DNA of 64,000 nucleotides from Owenia fusiformis (taxonomy: Eukaryota; Annelida; Polychaeta; Sabellida; Oweniidae), in the NCBI GenBank assembly GCA_903813345.2, contig CAIIXF020000001.1, positions 3,224,001 to 3,288,000 on the forward strand, written 5' to 3'. The translations under genes were made by a program, and so were the position numbers. The notes under the pieces were generated by a model. That model saw only the letters and a program-made list of their open reading frames with translations. It did not search any database and was not told the origin of the DNA. Shown one piece after another: positions 13,005 to 24,953 of this stretch; within the stretch, counting starts at the first letter, position 1, and each line of letters opens with the position of its first letter.

Positions 13005-13440
13005 AAACCTAGATGTTCACCTTTGATCTTGAGATGACCTTGGCCAATTAACATTGACCTCAGGTCACCTAATTATGAGTCACCAAGGATCACAGCCCCC
13101 AGAGTCTTAAAACTAAAAATACCTAGATATTTTATACTGACCTTTGACCTTGGAATGACCTTGACCTGAGGTCACCTAAAGGACATAGCAGCCCCAAAAG
13201 TCCTTAAAACGCTAAATACACAAATATTGACCTTTGACCTTGAGATGACCTTGACCTATAAACATTGACCTTGACCCCAGGTCACCAAATCATTGGTTGC
13301 CAGGGGTCACAGCAACCCCAAGGACCTTTAATCACTAAATACTTAGATATTTACCTTTGACATAGGAATGACCTTGTCCTAATAATGTGTTGCCAAGAGT
13401 CACAACATCCCCCAAATGCAATAAAACACAAAATTTGCTC
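13005..13440. repeat. Four-copy diverged repeat rich in TGACCTTGA motifs
   Basis: About four units of 95-120 bp, each beginning near CTAAATACNTAGATATT and carrying TTTGACCTTGAGATGACC, AGGTCACC and a Cys-run-like CAGCCCC stretch. It runs directly into an AATAAA and the (ACCAT)n tail, which suggests the 3' end of a SINE or truncated LINE. Confidence 0.7.
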
Positions 13441-13465
13441 TCCAAATTGGAGAAAATAAAGAACC

Positions 13466-13515
13466 ATACCATACCATACCATACCATACCATACCATACC
13501 ATACCATACCATACA
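13466..13515. repeat. (ACCAT)n pentanucleotide microsatellite
   Basis: About ten perfect copies of ATACC/ACCAT following AATAAAGA. Position and purity suggest the tail of the retroposon-like block immediately to the left. Confidence 0.9.
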
Positions 13516-13971
13516 AAAGAAAGTAAAAATGTTTTGGAGGATGTGTTTTTTGTATAAATTATTTCTTTCGTATTTGCATTTGAAAATGTTTCAATTCTAG
13601 TATATTTGATGCCAATAATTTATTTGGGCTCTCATAAGGACAGGTTATCAAGGTTTAATAATATATGTGGCCGAGTTTCTTCAGACTTTCTCCCTGACTT
13701 AGCCTTTACGGCTGTTGGTTGATATTCAGAGGATAGTCTAGGTTGCATTTTTATTGAGTCACCCTGTAGTTTACTTATGAAATATGATATCCTATATGCT
13801 ATCTCTTGTGAATGAAACTTTTTCTAGTGCATTATCATTGATTTTCAAGGTTTGTAAAGTAAAATAACAGTGCTTATAACCATAGTCACATTAATCATAC
13901 TAGCACTGTAAACAAATATATATGTATAGATATGTTAATATTATTACAATCTATATTTCTTTTACTGATAA

Positions 13972-16900
13972 TCATGTACAATCTGAATCCGGATTAGTTG
14001 CATTTCTTGTTCGACAAAATGTTTGCAGTGGTTGACTACACATTGTTATATCTTTATTCCATTGTGTGCCTGGAGGGCATGACTTCTGGAATATTGAGTC
14101 CCTACTGCAGTGCAAGAATGCTGAACAGTCACATGGATCTTCAGAGAAGTTGTCAAACACAGTTGGATTTTGTTTGGTGCTGGGACAGTCAAATTCTGTA
14201 AATCAAGATAATAATATAATTTTAGCCTCTTACAGTTAATGAAGTATTTTGGTTTACAAATGTAGCAACAGTAGCATACCTTTAATTTATTTCTATAGAG
14301 ACAAAGGGTCTGTGAGAAAAGACATGTTTATCCTATTAAGTGATATTATATAGTGGTGATGTAAAAAAGGATTAATAAACATACTGAATCCTGGTGGCAT
14401 TTTGAGACACTTTGGACTCTGCCCACTCCAAAATCCATTTGCTTGACAAACTCTGAATTTAGAGTTTACAATAAGATAGCCATCATCACAAATGTAAGTT
14501 GTAACACTTCCCAAGTCACCTCTTCCATTAATTACTTTTCCATTTACTGGAGCTTCTAGTACATCTTTACAAACATGAACAAATCCTGAAAGGGGAAAAA
14601 CAATTTTCTCTCACATACTCGTATACTATGTACTTACTGGACAATACGGTACTGTTCTATACGTTACTCAATTTCAAAATGCTTGACCACAAAACATGCC
14701 ATATGTATGTTACTGTAAAGGGACTAAACTTACTAAAGTCACAGTTTGTTCCTGCCCAGTCATCTGCACAACTACAAGTGTAGCTATTATATCCATCAAT
14801 ACATGTTCCATTATTAGCACAAGGATTGCTCAAGCACTGGTCAAGTTCTTATAAGACAGAAATATTGAATGTTTTAATTGATCTTGGTTACTGGTATGGT
14901 AATATGTTACTTTATGAAGAGTTTATCTTTGTGTCAGATCACAATATGTCCACATATACATACTCATTGTTAATTTGTACATGGTATTAATTGTTAGTCT
15001 ACAAAGCAAATGTATGAAATATGTTGAGAAAGGCATCTAAAAGTGCTTCTTGTTTATAGTATTGCAATGTCACAATAACCCATAAAATAACATAAAGGGT
15101 CTTAAAATGTTAACTATCACTTAATGTTTTTATTTCTTAGATTGCTAAGTCATTATGTAAATAGATACTTTGATGTTTGTAGTAATTGCAACAATAAAAA
15201 AATTAAAATTATGAAACACAATAAATCCGAGCATAAATATTGACATACACAACTTCATATGATTCATTTCTAAATATAAATCTCAAATAATATTGAATCT
15301 ATCACTTATTGTAGATTGTATTGATTCAATCCAATCCCTTACCAGAAAGATCAATATTTGGATCAGGCGTTGGTGATGGACAAGTGACATCACAGACAGG
15401 ACAATCAACTGTTGTAGTAACTGTGGTACCCTCCTCTTCATTCTAAATAATCAATAGGCCTTATCAAATCCTTTTACCACATTATGCAACATTATTCTTA
15501 TCATACATGTTATTTTCAAAACTCATTTTATTTTTCGTAGTTTTAATAGTTTAACAGAATAGCTTAGATATCATTTTCAGAAGAAAGATAAGCAACAACA
15601 AAATTTTGTACATTCACTTTAGAAACAAAAATGGAGTTTATTTACTTATCTACTTAGCTCATGAGAATAATTGGTTGTGATATTGAATATGTACTTACAA
15701 TAGCACAGTTTTCTCCATTTGCATCACATGCCTGACATACACATTCAACACAAAATGGTCGTTTATCTGTGACCTTGTTATATTTATTTGCGCAGAATGA
15801 ATCATCTGAACACCCATCTCCTGTAAAATAATGTTTAATATTAAAAACAGATAACCAACCATATGATTATACTACATAAACTAGATTCAAGGTCTCACAA
15901 TGACAATAGGCAAACTTACAAAAAAATGTTCAAAAGTAGTTTTAATAGTTTAGTATAGAGTTCTAACATCCACAACTAATAAAACTTATACACAAAGGTT
16001 CCAACTATTCAAATGATGCATTCAGCACAGTAATTTTAAAACAGGATTGTATTTGTTTAAAAGCAGAATAAGCACACTACATGTATTTGCTCATGATGTT
16101 CTGCATAATTGAAACACAGAATACATTCATTCCAAGCAGTAAACATCTATTTCCATTTCAAATTAATACCCATAGGTTAAACACTAGTAGAGATATAGAT
16201 GACGGGGGGGGGCATCAGAGGCCTAACAACAAAATGAAATACTCAGTGGGTTTACCTTGGATTATGCAAACTCCTTCCTCATTTGTCCATTTAGGTTTCG
16301 ACTCTGAACATGCTCTTTTTGTGCTGCCTTCCAAATTTGAGCATACATTTGTTTTGCAAGAATAATTTGCGAGGCACTTTTTCTTTTTTTTACTGCATCG
16401 TATAGACAATTCAGTGTTATCTGGAGTGGGTAGGTCTGGACATCCAAACTTGGCAGACACCATGACAACTTCTTTTGGGGCTTCTGTCGTAGTAACAGTC
16501 TGGAGGCATGATTATTACAATATTACAAGACTTATAAACCACTCTCTATAAAGTCTCACATTTGATGCTGACCACTTTAATATGCTATTTATCATTACAA
16601 TTTACTCTACATGTCTGAAAATAATTAAACCAGGCCTTAATGATTTGGTAAGATCATGAAAATTCTCAAATAATAGAGTAATTATGCTAGTACCTCGTGG
16701 CAAACCTTACTTATTAATGCAATGAAACTACTCCTTTGTTTTGAAAACCAGATATGTTACAAGGTCTATTATAGCATGTTGAGACATTTAAGCATGTTAG
16801 ATGCTTTTCAGGAAAAAAAAGATAAATAAATTGCATTGCACTTTTAGCTTCTTAAAAAGATGAACCCTCAAATGTACAAAGAGAAATTTCATTTGAGGAA

Positions 16901-19900
16901 CAACAATTATCTAAATCTGTTTTCACCTTTTTCCCCTTTGGTGCCTGTGCGTACATATTTACTTACAGTTGTTTCGACAGTGGTACCTTCTGTGGTTGTG
17001 GTTATCTCTGGATCACAGTCACCTAAAGGATCTTCACATGTCTGGCATGTACAGTTAACACAGAATGGGGCAGTGCTTCTACAAGGGGCACTATCAGAGC
17101 AACCATCTCCTAGAATTAATATGGTTTGACATCAATGCATGACTAGAATGTAAAGGAGTGACAAACCCTCATAGCAGACCCTAATGCTTTTTGCCAAACT
17201 AAAAATATAGTTTGGCTGTGTATAATAGCCAAACAAGGAAATAAAAATTGCAGAATAACTACTAAAAATAAACCATATAACCAAAAAAGAAACTACTAAT
17301 ACATGTACAATCTACATGCTAATAAATGATCGTAATTACTCTTCAAAACCAACCTATTAACATAAAAGCGAAAATGAAACAGTTTTATATAACCGTTCAG
17401 TTTATTAATGTAAATGTACCTTGTATATCACAAACAGGAGGCGATTTGTTCCAAGACCCTTCTTTGCACCTTTGACTTACTGCCCCATTCAATGTGAAAC
17501 ATTCATTACATGCATAATCAGCAACACAAACTTGATTTTTCACATTACTACAATCAAAAGATACACTTCCACCTTCAGGAGCTGGAAGTGATGGACAGTT
17601 GAACTCTAACGGTTCCATTGTTGTTGTTGACTCTGTTGTTGTTGATTTTGTTGTACTTGGTTCTGTCACTGTACCTTCACATTTACCCTCTGGATCATCA
17701 CATGTTTGACAAACACAGTTCACACAAAATGGTGCAGAACTAGCACATGGATTCAATGTTGAGCAACCATCTCCTTTTAAAAGCATAAGATTAAACAAAT
17801 TTAAAAAACAAAAACAAAATAATTAAAAAGTACAAAGGCCAAGTACAATATTGAACAGACTGAATAAGCACAAAAAAAAGAAATATGTATTTAACTAATC
17901 AAATAAGCACAAAATTCAATGAACTAAAAATGCACAGTGTGTAACAGATGCATGACACAACATTTGACTGATTTATCTGCACAATATTCAACATGTTGCA
18001 AACAACAAAGCAAAATCAGTGGACTTGACAGCAATACCAGATTCATATAAATGACTCATCAAGCAAACTGACACTTTAAAATCCATACAACCATTGAAAT
18101 TTTATACTTCATTGTCTGCAGAATCGCCACAATAACTACCTTACCTTGTATATCACAGACTGGAGGTGATTTGTTCCAAGTACCATCTTTGCATCTTTGT
18201 CTGTCTGTCCCATTCAAGGTGAAACATTCATTACATGCATAATCAGCAACACAAACTTGATTTTTCACATTACTACAATCAAAAGATACACTTCCAAATT
18301 CAGGAGATGGAAGTGATAGACAGTTGAACTCTAAAGGCTGCAATGTTGTTGTTTTCGGTTCTGTTGTTACTGGCTCTGTCACAGTATCTGGTTCTTCTCC
18401 ACATTTACCCTCTGGGTCATCACATGTTTGACATGTACAATTCACGCAAAATGGAGCAGAACTTCCACATGGATTCAATGTTGAGCAACCGTCTCCTTTT
18501 AAAAGCATATTGTTTAATTCATCAAAGTATGCAAAAGCAAAATAATAAGACCAGAACAGTAGAGCACTGAGCAAAATATATTGAATTAGTACAAAACCAA
18601 GCACGTGTATTCCACATTCAAATAAGCACAATATCAAAACTGCATTTGCATTACTTTTCATGCTTTTACTCTAATGCCTTCTAAGCACATTTAAGCACAA
18701 CATCTCTAAAAATAAATTTTTACATAACAAAATTTAAATAACAAAATTCACCCGTAAAAAGTGTATGGAAAAATAAAATTGAAATCCTTTTTTAAATCAT
18801 ACTCGTAAAAAACATGAATCATAATTGAAATGTTTGATTGAATTCCTTTCATTGTAACATTCAAATCTAAATTTTTCTAATTGGGCAGCCTTCTTGAATA
18901 TTTCATGATGTCACTTTGCAATGATCTCAAAACTCATTTTGGCTGAGACATTTAGCAGAAAGATCATATGATGTTGATGATCTAGTCTTCAATATCTATA
19001 AATTAAATACAATAAAGAAAAAGAATACTGTGGAGAGATTTCTAAGCCATTTTGAAAAAGTATACATCTTAACACTTAACAAAAGTTAATTGTTATAATT
19101 AAGTTATTCACCAAATGGACATACTTCATGAAAATAGGCCAAAAATACCTTGGATTACACAAACTGGGGGCGATTTATTCCAAACTCCCTTTTTGCATTT
19201 CCTTTGACTAGTTCCATCCAACGTAAAACATGTATTACAAGTGTAGTCTGCTGCACAAATCTTCTTTGTTGTGTCACTGCAATCAAATGTAACTTCTCCA
19301 TCAGTAGGTGCAGGTAAGGATTCACAACCAAAGTCTAAAGGTTGTTCTGTGGGAGCTTCTGTGGGTTCTGTTACTGCTTCTGTTACAGAATCTGTGACAT
19401 TTGCCTCTGTAGATGTACCTTCTGTTGGAGAAACTGAAGTACAATTTTCTGGAAAACATCATTGATTTACTTCACTAACTCATTGATCAATGTGGTAAAG
19501 TTTACAAATGTTAGTTACATCAATACTAGTTAAGGTTTTTCTACAATTCAGATTTTCTTGAAAAAATCTAGGTGAAAGGTATACTGATTTATTCCATTGT
19601 ATGTAATGACTCATATTGATAAAATATGTCTTGATAGATCAACGAGTGTGTCATATAAAAAGAGATGAAGAAAATATATTGTGGACAGTTAAAAATGAAA
19701 AAAGGATTCGAACCAAATCTCTCGGGCTCAAAAACTTTCATTCCCAGTCTAAGACCCATGTGGCATTTGATCAAAAAGGTGAATTTTTAGGGATTAGAGA
19801 TGCACAAACTGACTGCCAAATGAACACTGAAGTTCTACCTTGAGTGACACTAAAGGTGCACTATGCACTTCTATATTCCAGATCATTATTTGCAATGTAA

Positions 19901-21288
19901 AGGATATATACAACATATGCAGGATATCTTATACCTTGCAGTTGACATTCTGGAGCCTTCTTTGTGTACGTCCCAGATCCTGCTAGGCAATTACGTTTGT
20001 CATTATTAAGCAATGTGTAACATTCATTACATGTATAGACTGCTTGACATTTTTTATCGTTACATGTTACAACAACATTTCCATTTTCAAGGATCTCTTC
20101 GGGACACCCCAAAGCCTCTGGTGAAGACACGCCTCTCTTTCTTCTGGTATTGATCATACGGCAATTATACTCATCTGAAAATGATTAAATTGTGCAACTA
20201 ACAAAAGTGCCATTCTTAATAGTTAATCAACTCAATTTGCATCCACATAAACAATTAGATTACATGTCTTAATTCACGATTGAATCCTGATTTGCATGTG
20301 TAGTTTGTTGACTGAAAATTTCATAACATAATATTAATATAAATGACTTGCAAACTAGACATGATGCAAATGTAAATTGTGTTTTTGTTTATTATTTGCT
20401 CGTCAATGAGACAAGGTGATATGTAAAAATATGTACTTACCACCTTCCGATGTCAACATCCTCTTTACCCTGCTGTTGCTACTGCTCAATTTGACCTTGA
20501 AAGTTTGATGATTTGAAAAATAAGTTAGAGAATATAATTTTTGGTGTAGGCTAATGAAATTAAAGGATCAAACAAGAAAAACAGCAACTACATAGTATAG
20601 CGAATCACAACAAACAGAACTTATTTTATCACAAGTCATATCTCTCCACTTAGTGATCAGTTTTTCCACATCCCTCAACAATTTTACCCCATGTTTATCA
20701 AATAATTAACAAGCATGTAGAGCACTGCTACAAAATAAGAAATGAATAAAATGTAATTTTTACGAAAAATGGGAGATATTTTGAATTGATTGCCAAAATT
20801 TGGAAATTTGAGCATAAGTCCTCTGCCTCTAAGACATCAGTCAATGAAATTTTAACAAAATCCATGGATTTGAGTTATTGACAGACAAACAGATTCTCTA
20901 CATTCAAATTCAAACTTCCTTTTATTGTGTGATAACAATTTCGATTTATGATTTTTGTCCCACATACAAAATATTTTACTTATTTCTCTCTCAAGAAATT
21001 ACTCTCTCAAAGCTTTAACCCACGTCACATTTGATGACTTATCTTTCCTGTTTAATGACACGCAGAGATTAAATTCAAAGAAAAATCAATAAATTCTTTT
21101 AAGCATTTAGACAGGATCTATTTAAAGACTATTTCTAAATGATAAATAATCAAAATAAATTACTACAGAATATCCTGAAAAGTAAAATTTCTTACCTGAT
21201 ATGGTTCATAATTCAAGATAATCTCTGTAAACAAACCATCAAAACTACACAAAATAAAACACAAAAATACTATTGATTTGTCAGCCAT
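13972..21288 (-). CDS. Gene A: large secreted mosaic protein (sushi-like, EGF, sushi, chitin-binding)
   Basis: complement(join(13972..14195, 14385..14585, 14734..14847, 15343..15442, 15699..15820, 16256..16499, 16967..17109, 17420..17773, 18145..18495, 19149..19448, 19935..20174, 20441..20495, 21196..21288)); 846 aa with every junction phase-consistent. Order: signal peptide (MADKSIVFLCFILC), a propeptide with Lys-Arg sites including RRKRG, five sushi-like domains (exons 3, 4, 5, 6 and 8; core YACNECF...RC..G.WN.SPP.C), separated by Thr/Glu-rich mucin-like linkers and by four GDGCS Cys-rich modules; then a small CPVCDVTC segment, one EGF domain (LDQCLSNPCANNGTC), one canonical sushi domain and a C-terminal type-2 chitin-binding domain (PCDCSAFLHC...CPPGTQW). 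It is secreted and probably O-glycosylated. A role in chitinous matrix, shell or periostracum, or in defence is inferred from domains only. I do not recognise a named orthologue. Confidence 0.9.
17420..18495 (-). repeat. Recent tandem exon duplication inside gene A
   Basis: Exons 17420-17773 and 18145-18495 are near-identical at the protein level (GDGCSTLNPC, FCVNC.CQTC, VCVADYACNECFTLNG) and share sequence across the acceptor (cttttaaaag) into the intron. The copies lie about 720 bp apart and both are phase 1-1, so the duplication added a module without disturbing the frame. Confidence 0.85.
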
Positions 21289-23839
21289 ATTTTTTGAAGT
21301 TGAAAAAAGTAGGTAAGGGTTGATATTATTTTTTCATATCAAATTAATTATATGCTCAATGAAGCAAGTTATTTTATAAATAATATGTGATTATGTTTTC
21401 AGCAAATTCCTATTACACTTTTTCTCATATTAATCAATATATTGATTTTTGAATAAAAACACAAGTATTTCCATTTTACCCCCTCAAAATGATTCTCATG
21501 ATTTTTATGTAAGTTCCCATAACAAAGTGTTATAAATCCTCTTATGGTAAGTTTATAGAGTTTTTAGGTCTCGATTAGTTCCCCTAATTGACGTTCATTA
21601 TGATAAAGAATCATTAACAACAAGTGAATGAAATCAATCACTTGAGTTCAAATGAGAGTGAGCCTTGTCAGTTCCAAATCGTATGTGTCAAGTAGGATTC
21701 TTTGAAATATTTGGATCAACAAGACTTTCTACCTTTTGACATGCTACTATATTTTCTACAACTGTTTAAATAAAATACTACGTAGCTATGATCAAAAACT
21801 TGATGAATTTGGAAAAAATGCAAAGGCATCTTGCAAATATTTTTTATGGTACAGTATACAATTGTTGACCTCTCCAGAGGTCAACCGGCAAAATTGTATA
21901 CCGAGACTGTAAACCGAGAAGCTACTGTTGACAGAGACCGAAGGTCGAGGTCAACAGTGTTTCAAGGTTTACAGTCGAGGTATATGATTTTGACGGTTAA
22001 CCGAATGGAGAGGTCTACAATTGTTTTGTTAGTCAGAAGAAACTAATAATACTCATATATACGACAGTCATCAATCATGGCTTCATTTCACAATCTTTTC
22101 TATGAACCACGCCAGCAATAATTTACCATGTTTTTTCTGTAAACATTGTGACGTCATATTTCCCATAATTCACAAGTGTAGTACAGTAACATACGCGGTC
22201 AATAATATGATATCCCATGATGCACAAGTGAGGTACAGGCAAAAATGTTGACCGCTAATTGACCAATCAGATGCGAGTATTTACACTGAGGTACTAACAA
22301 TATTACATATTTTTCATTTGACTTCTGTCTTGTCACTTAATTTTTCATATAATATTTAGTTCAATCAACTTACAATATACCAACAATGCCTGGAAGTGAA
22401 ATATTTGAATGAATATCTCTAATCTTTTTGAGAAATTATATTTTAAAACAATATTTATAATAGCTGGGATGAATAAGTACTTTTGTAATTTTCCACATTA
22501 GGAGAGTGATATTCCACTAAACCAATTACATGGGGTTCATGTATCCAGCTCATTAAATTAGCAGGACACCCTGTAGTTGTGAAAGAGGTCTATCAAATGA
22601 AAAATGCAGATGCGAGTAAGTAGTTACCAGTTTCACCACCAGGTGGCTCGTTCGGGTCAGATAGTATGGCGGGTATAGTAGAAACTTCCCTTTAGCTTAA
22701 ATTACATCTATTTTAGTGGTTCAATTTTCATATAACCCTTATGTATCTAATTGTTATGTAAATTAAAAAATGTCCAGTAAAAGAAAATGTTATCTGTCCA
22801 ATACAAGAAAAGATATTTCACTTTTTGTGATTTTGTAACATGGGGTCTATGGGGAATCAACCCGAACTAGAAGTTCAAAGTTAATAAACAATTTTTGAAA
22901 CCATATTTCTAAATGTACTTTTACATGTAGATTTCAAATATGACATCACTTTGACTGAATTTTGAATATTAAATGACGTAAATCAAGATTATTTCTACTC
23001 GCATCTAGTCTATTCATACATTCCTATTGCACATATTGAAAGGATATACATAAAAAATCACTGATTTCAAGAGATATCTCTTTTAATTTTATCTACCAAT
23101 TGTTATGAATAGCTGCTTGATAAATGCCAATTTTATATCATGGAATGGTTGAAATGATATGACAAAAATCATAAGGTGTCCTTTTAATTCCATAGTTCAT
23201 CTATTTAATCAAACGATGGATTTCACATTTCATAGCATTTAGCATGTGACATACATGACTTGAATCATGTCATCATCAATCAAGTCAATGTGTCTAGGTT
23301 TATAAAAAGTAATAATTTATGTGAACTGTTTTCATTATTACAGGTAGTATTATCATTTTTGCGACACATTCCAAAAATATCATTGATATAATTGGGAAAC
23401 GCTATGAAGCAAAATACTAGCCTGGTATGAGCAAAAAAGGTTTAAGCAACTACTGAAGGCAGGAAATGTAAAACAGGCTTGTGTGTACTCATATGTGAGT
23501 ATGTTAATACAATGAAACGGATCATATGTTTATTCATAGCCAATTTGTTTGATTAAAAATTGAGTTGGAGCTATGGTACAACAGAAAGCGTGATATTAAG
23601 CACTTATTAAAGTGATTAGCTTCACTTGAATGAACAAACATCAAGCAATCCTTCAACTATAAATCATAATTGGATTGTTGTGTTAAAATCATCAATAATT
23701 AAAATAATTATTTGATTGAAATTAACATTTGATATGTCATACTCGTGATATGTACTCTTCTGGATACGTCTATTGATTCTCAATACTCTATACTTTTTAT
23801 CCTTAACTGGAGTTTTCAAAGGTTTATATTGTCAGTCTG
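21289..23839. other. Intergenic region between gene A and HMGXB4
   Basis: No gene seen. It contains the foldback at 21858-22024 and a diverged inverted pair with termini GATGCGAGTA (near 22612) and TACTCGCATC (near 22998), with a third lone copy of that terminus near 22271. The rest is AT-rich and featureless to me. Confidence 0.5.
21858..22024. repeat. Foldback with GTTGACCTC arms
   Basis: Arms of about 75 bp: ACAATTGTTGACCTCTCCAG at the left and its diverged reverse complement at the right, with matching inner segments CGAGACTGTAAACC / GGTTTACAGTCG. The central loop is about 17 nt. Non-coding. Confidence 0.8.
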
Positions 23840-24326
23840 CTTTTAGGAAGTGTTGTCGCGATTAATCGATACATCGCGATATACATCGCCAAAGCTGATT
23901 CTGGCGATGCATCGATGTCTGAAACAAAACATCGATGTTTTAAAAAAAAAATTAATTTGCTAAAAATCACCCTTTCTTATCTTATTTTGACGCAGATCGC
24001 TTACCTTTCTCATGACTTATTTCATTTTCCAATGTTTTCTGATATTCTTTCGCTTTAAAACTGCTTTAGCTAGTTGAAATGAACCATTAATGTAAAAAAA
24101 TTACTTTTACTTACATTTCACCGTTACTAGAAGTTCCCGGATGTACCAGCGTACTCTTATTAATTTGTTCTGTTCGGTATTTTAGTGCATTAGCATTCGG
24201 TATTTCAGTGCACTTTTCTCGGACTTTTTCTCGATGTACATCGCGATGTGCATCGATGTTTACTCCTGAAAATTGCCGATGCATCGATGTACGATTATGG
24301 CACATCGCGACAACACTACTTTTAGG
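23840..24326. mobile_element. hAT-type MITE with 8-bp target-site duplication
   Basis: Element 23848-24318 (471 bp) has inverted termini AAGTGTTGTCGCGAT / ATCGCGACAACACTA and is flanked by perfect 8-bp direct repeats CTTTTAGG (23840-23847 and 24319-24326). An 8-bp duplication and such termini are typical of the hAT superfamily. The inside carries repeated CATCGATG/CATCGCGAT motifs and no transposase, so it is non-autonomous. Confidence 0.9.
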
Positions 24327-24514
24327 GGTGATCAAGAAACAACATTTGTGTGACACCTATGTACAGATGCATGTATACACACGGAGGCACCATGTCAGCA
24401 CAAAAGATTACAGTATAGCACTTTGGAAGATGCGATAAAATAAGGTTAACCCATGGTACATATCTGTTTTGAAACGAACTATTTTTTACAGTATTATATG
24501 AATGACATCTATAT

Positions 24515-24520
24515 TTATTT
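24515..24520 (-). terminator. Candidate poly(A) signal of HMGXB4
   Basis: AATAAA on the minus strand about 435 nt after the HMGXB4 stop; I saw no better hexamer between. Confidence 0.35.
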
Positions 24521-24953
24521 TTAATATTCACAATCAAGCTTTCACAAAAGTGATTCATATTTGATCTAATTAATTCATCAAATGGTAATACTTCAAAGAA
24601 CAGCTAGAACCACAGCCTACATTGTCTATGTTCATGTCACTTTGAATGTTTTAACTCAAGACTGCATACACAGTTCATGTACTGTAAACTATACTATATA
24701 TGATGGTGTAAAGTAAATGTATATGGAGGTGCCATTCAGATCATCACTTCTGCTAAGGTACTAGTGACTTTTAACAATATTATAATATGATTTCTAGCTT
24801 ATATACAACACTGAATAAGTAATATCACATGTTTTACTATTGGATGAAGAATCCAATATTTCTCATCTGTTTTGATATTGTTTTTGAAAACAAGTGATCC
24901 ATGAAAATGTATTATTTACAAATGTTTCACTGCTCCATATAATGCATGCTTTG

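Larger units (their letters stand above)
11635..13971. other. Intergenic region between genes B and A
   Basis: Holds the foldback at 12311-12773 and a retroposon-like repeat block with a pentanucleotide tail at 13005-13515. Nothing else recognisable. Minus-strand AATAAA near 13749 is a plausible gene A poly(A) signal. Confidence 0.5.
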
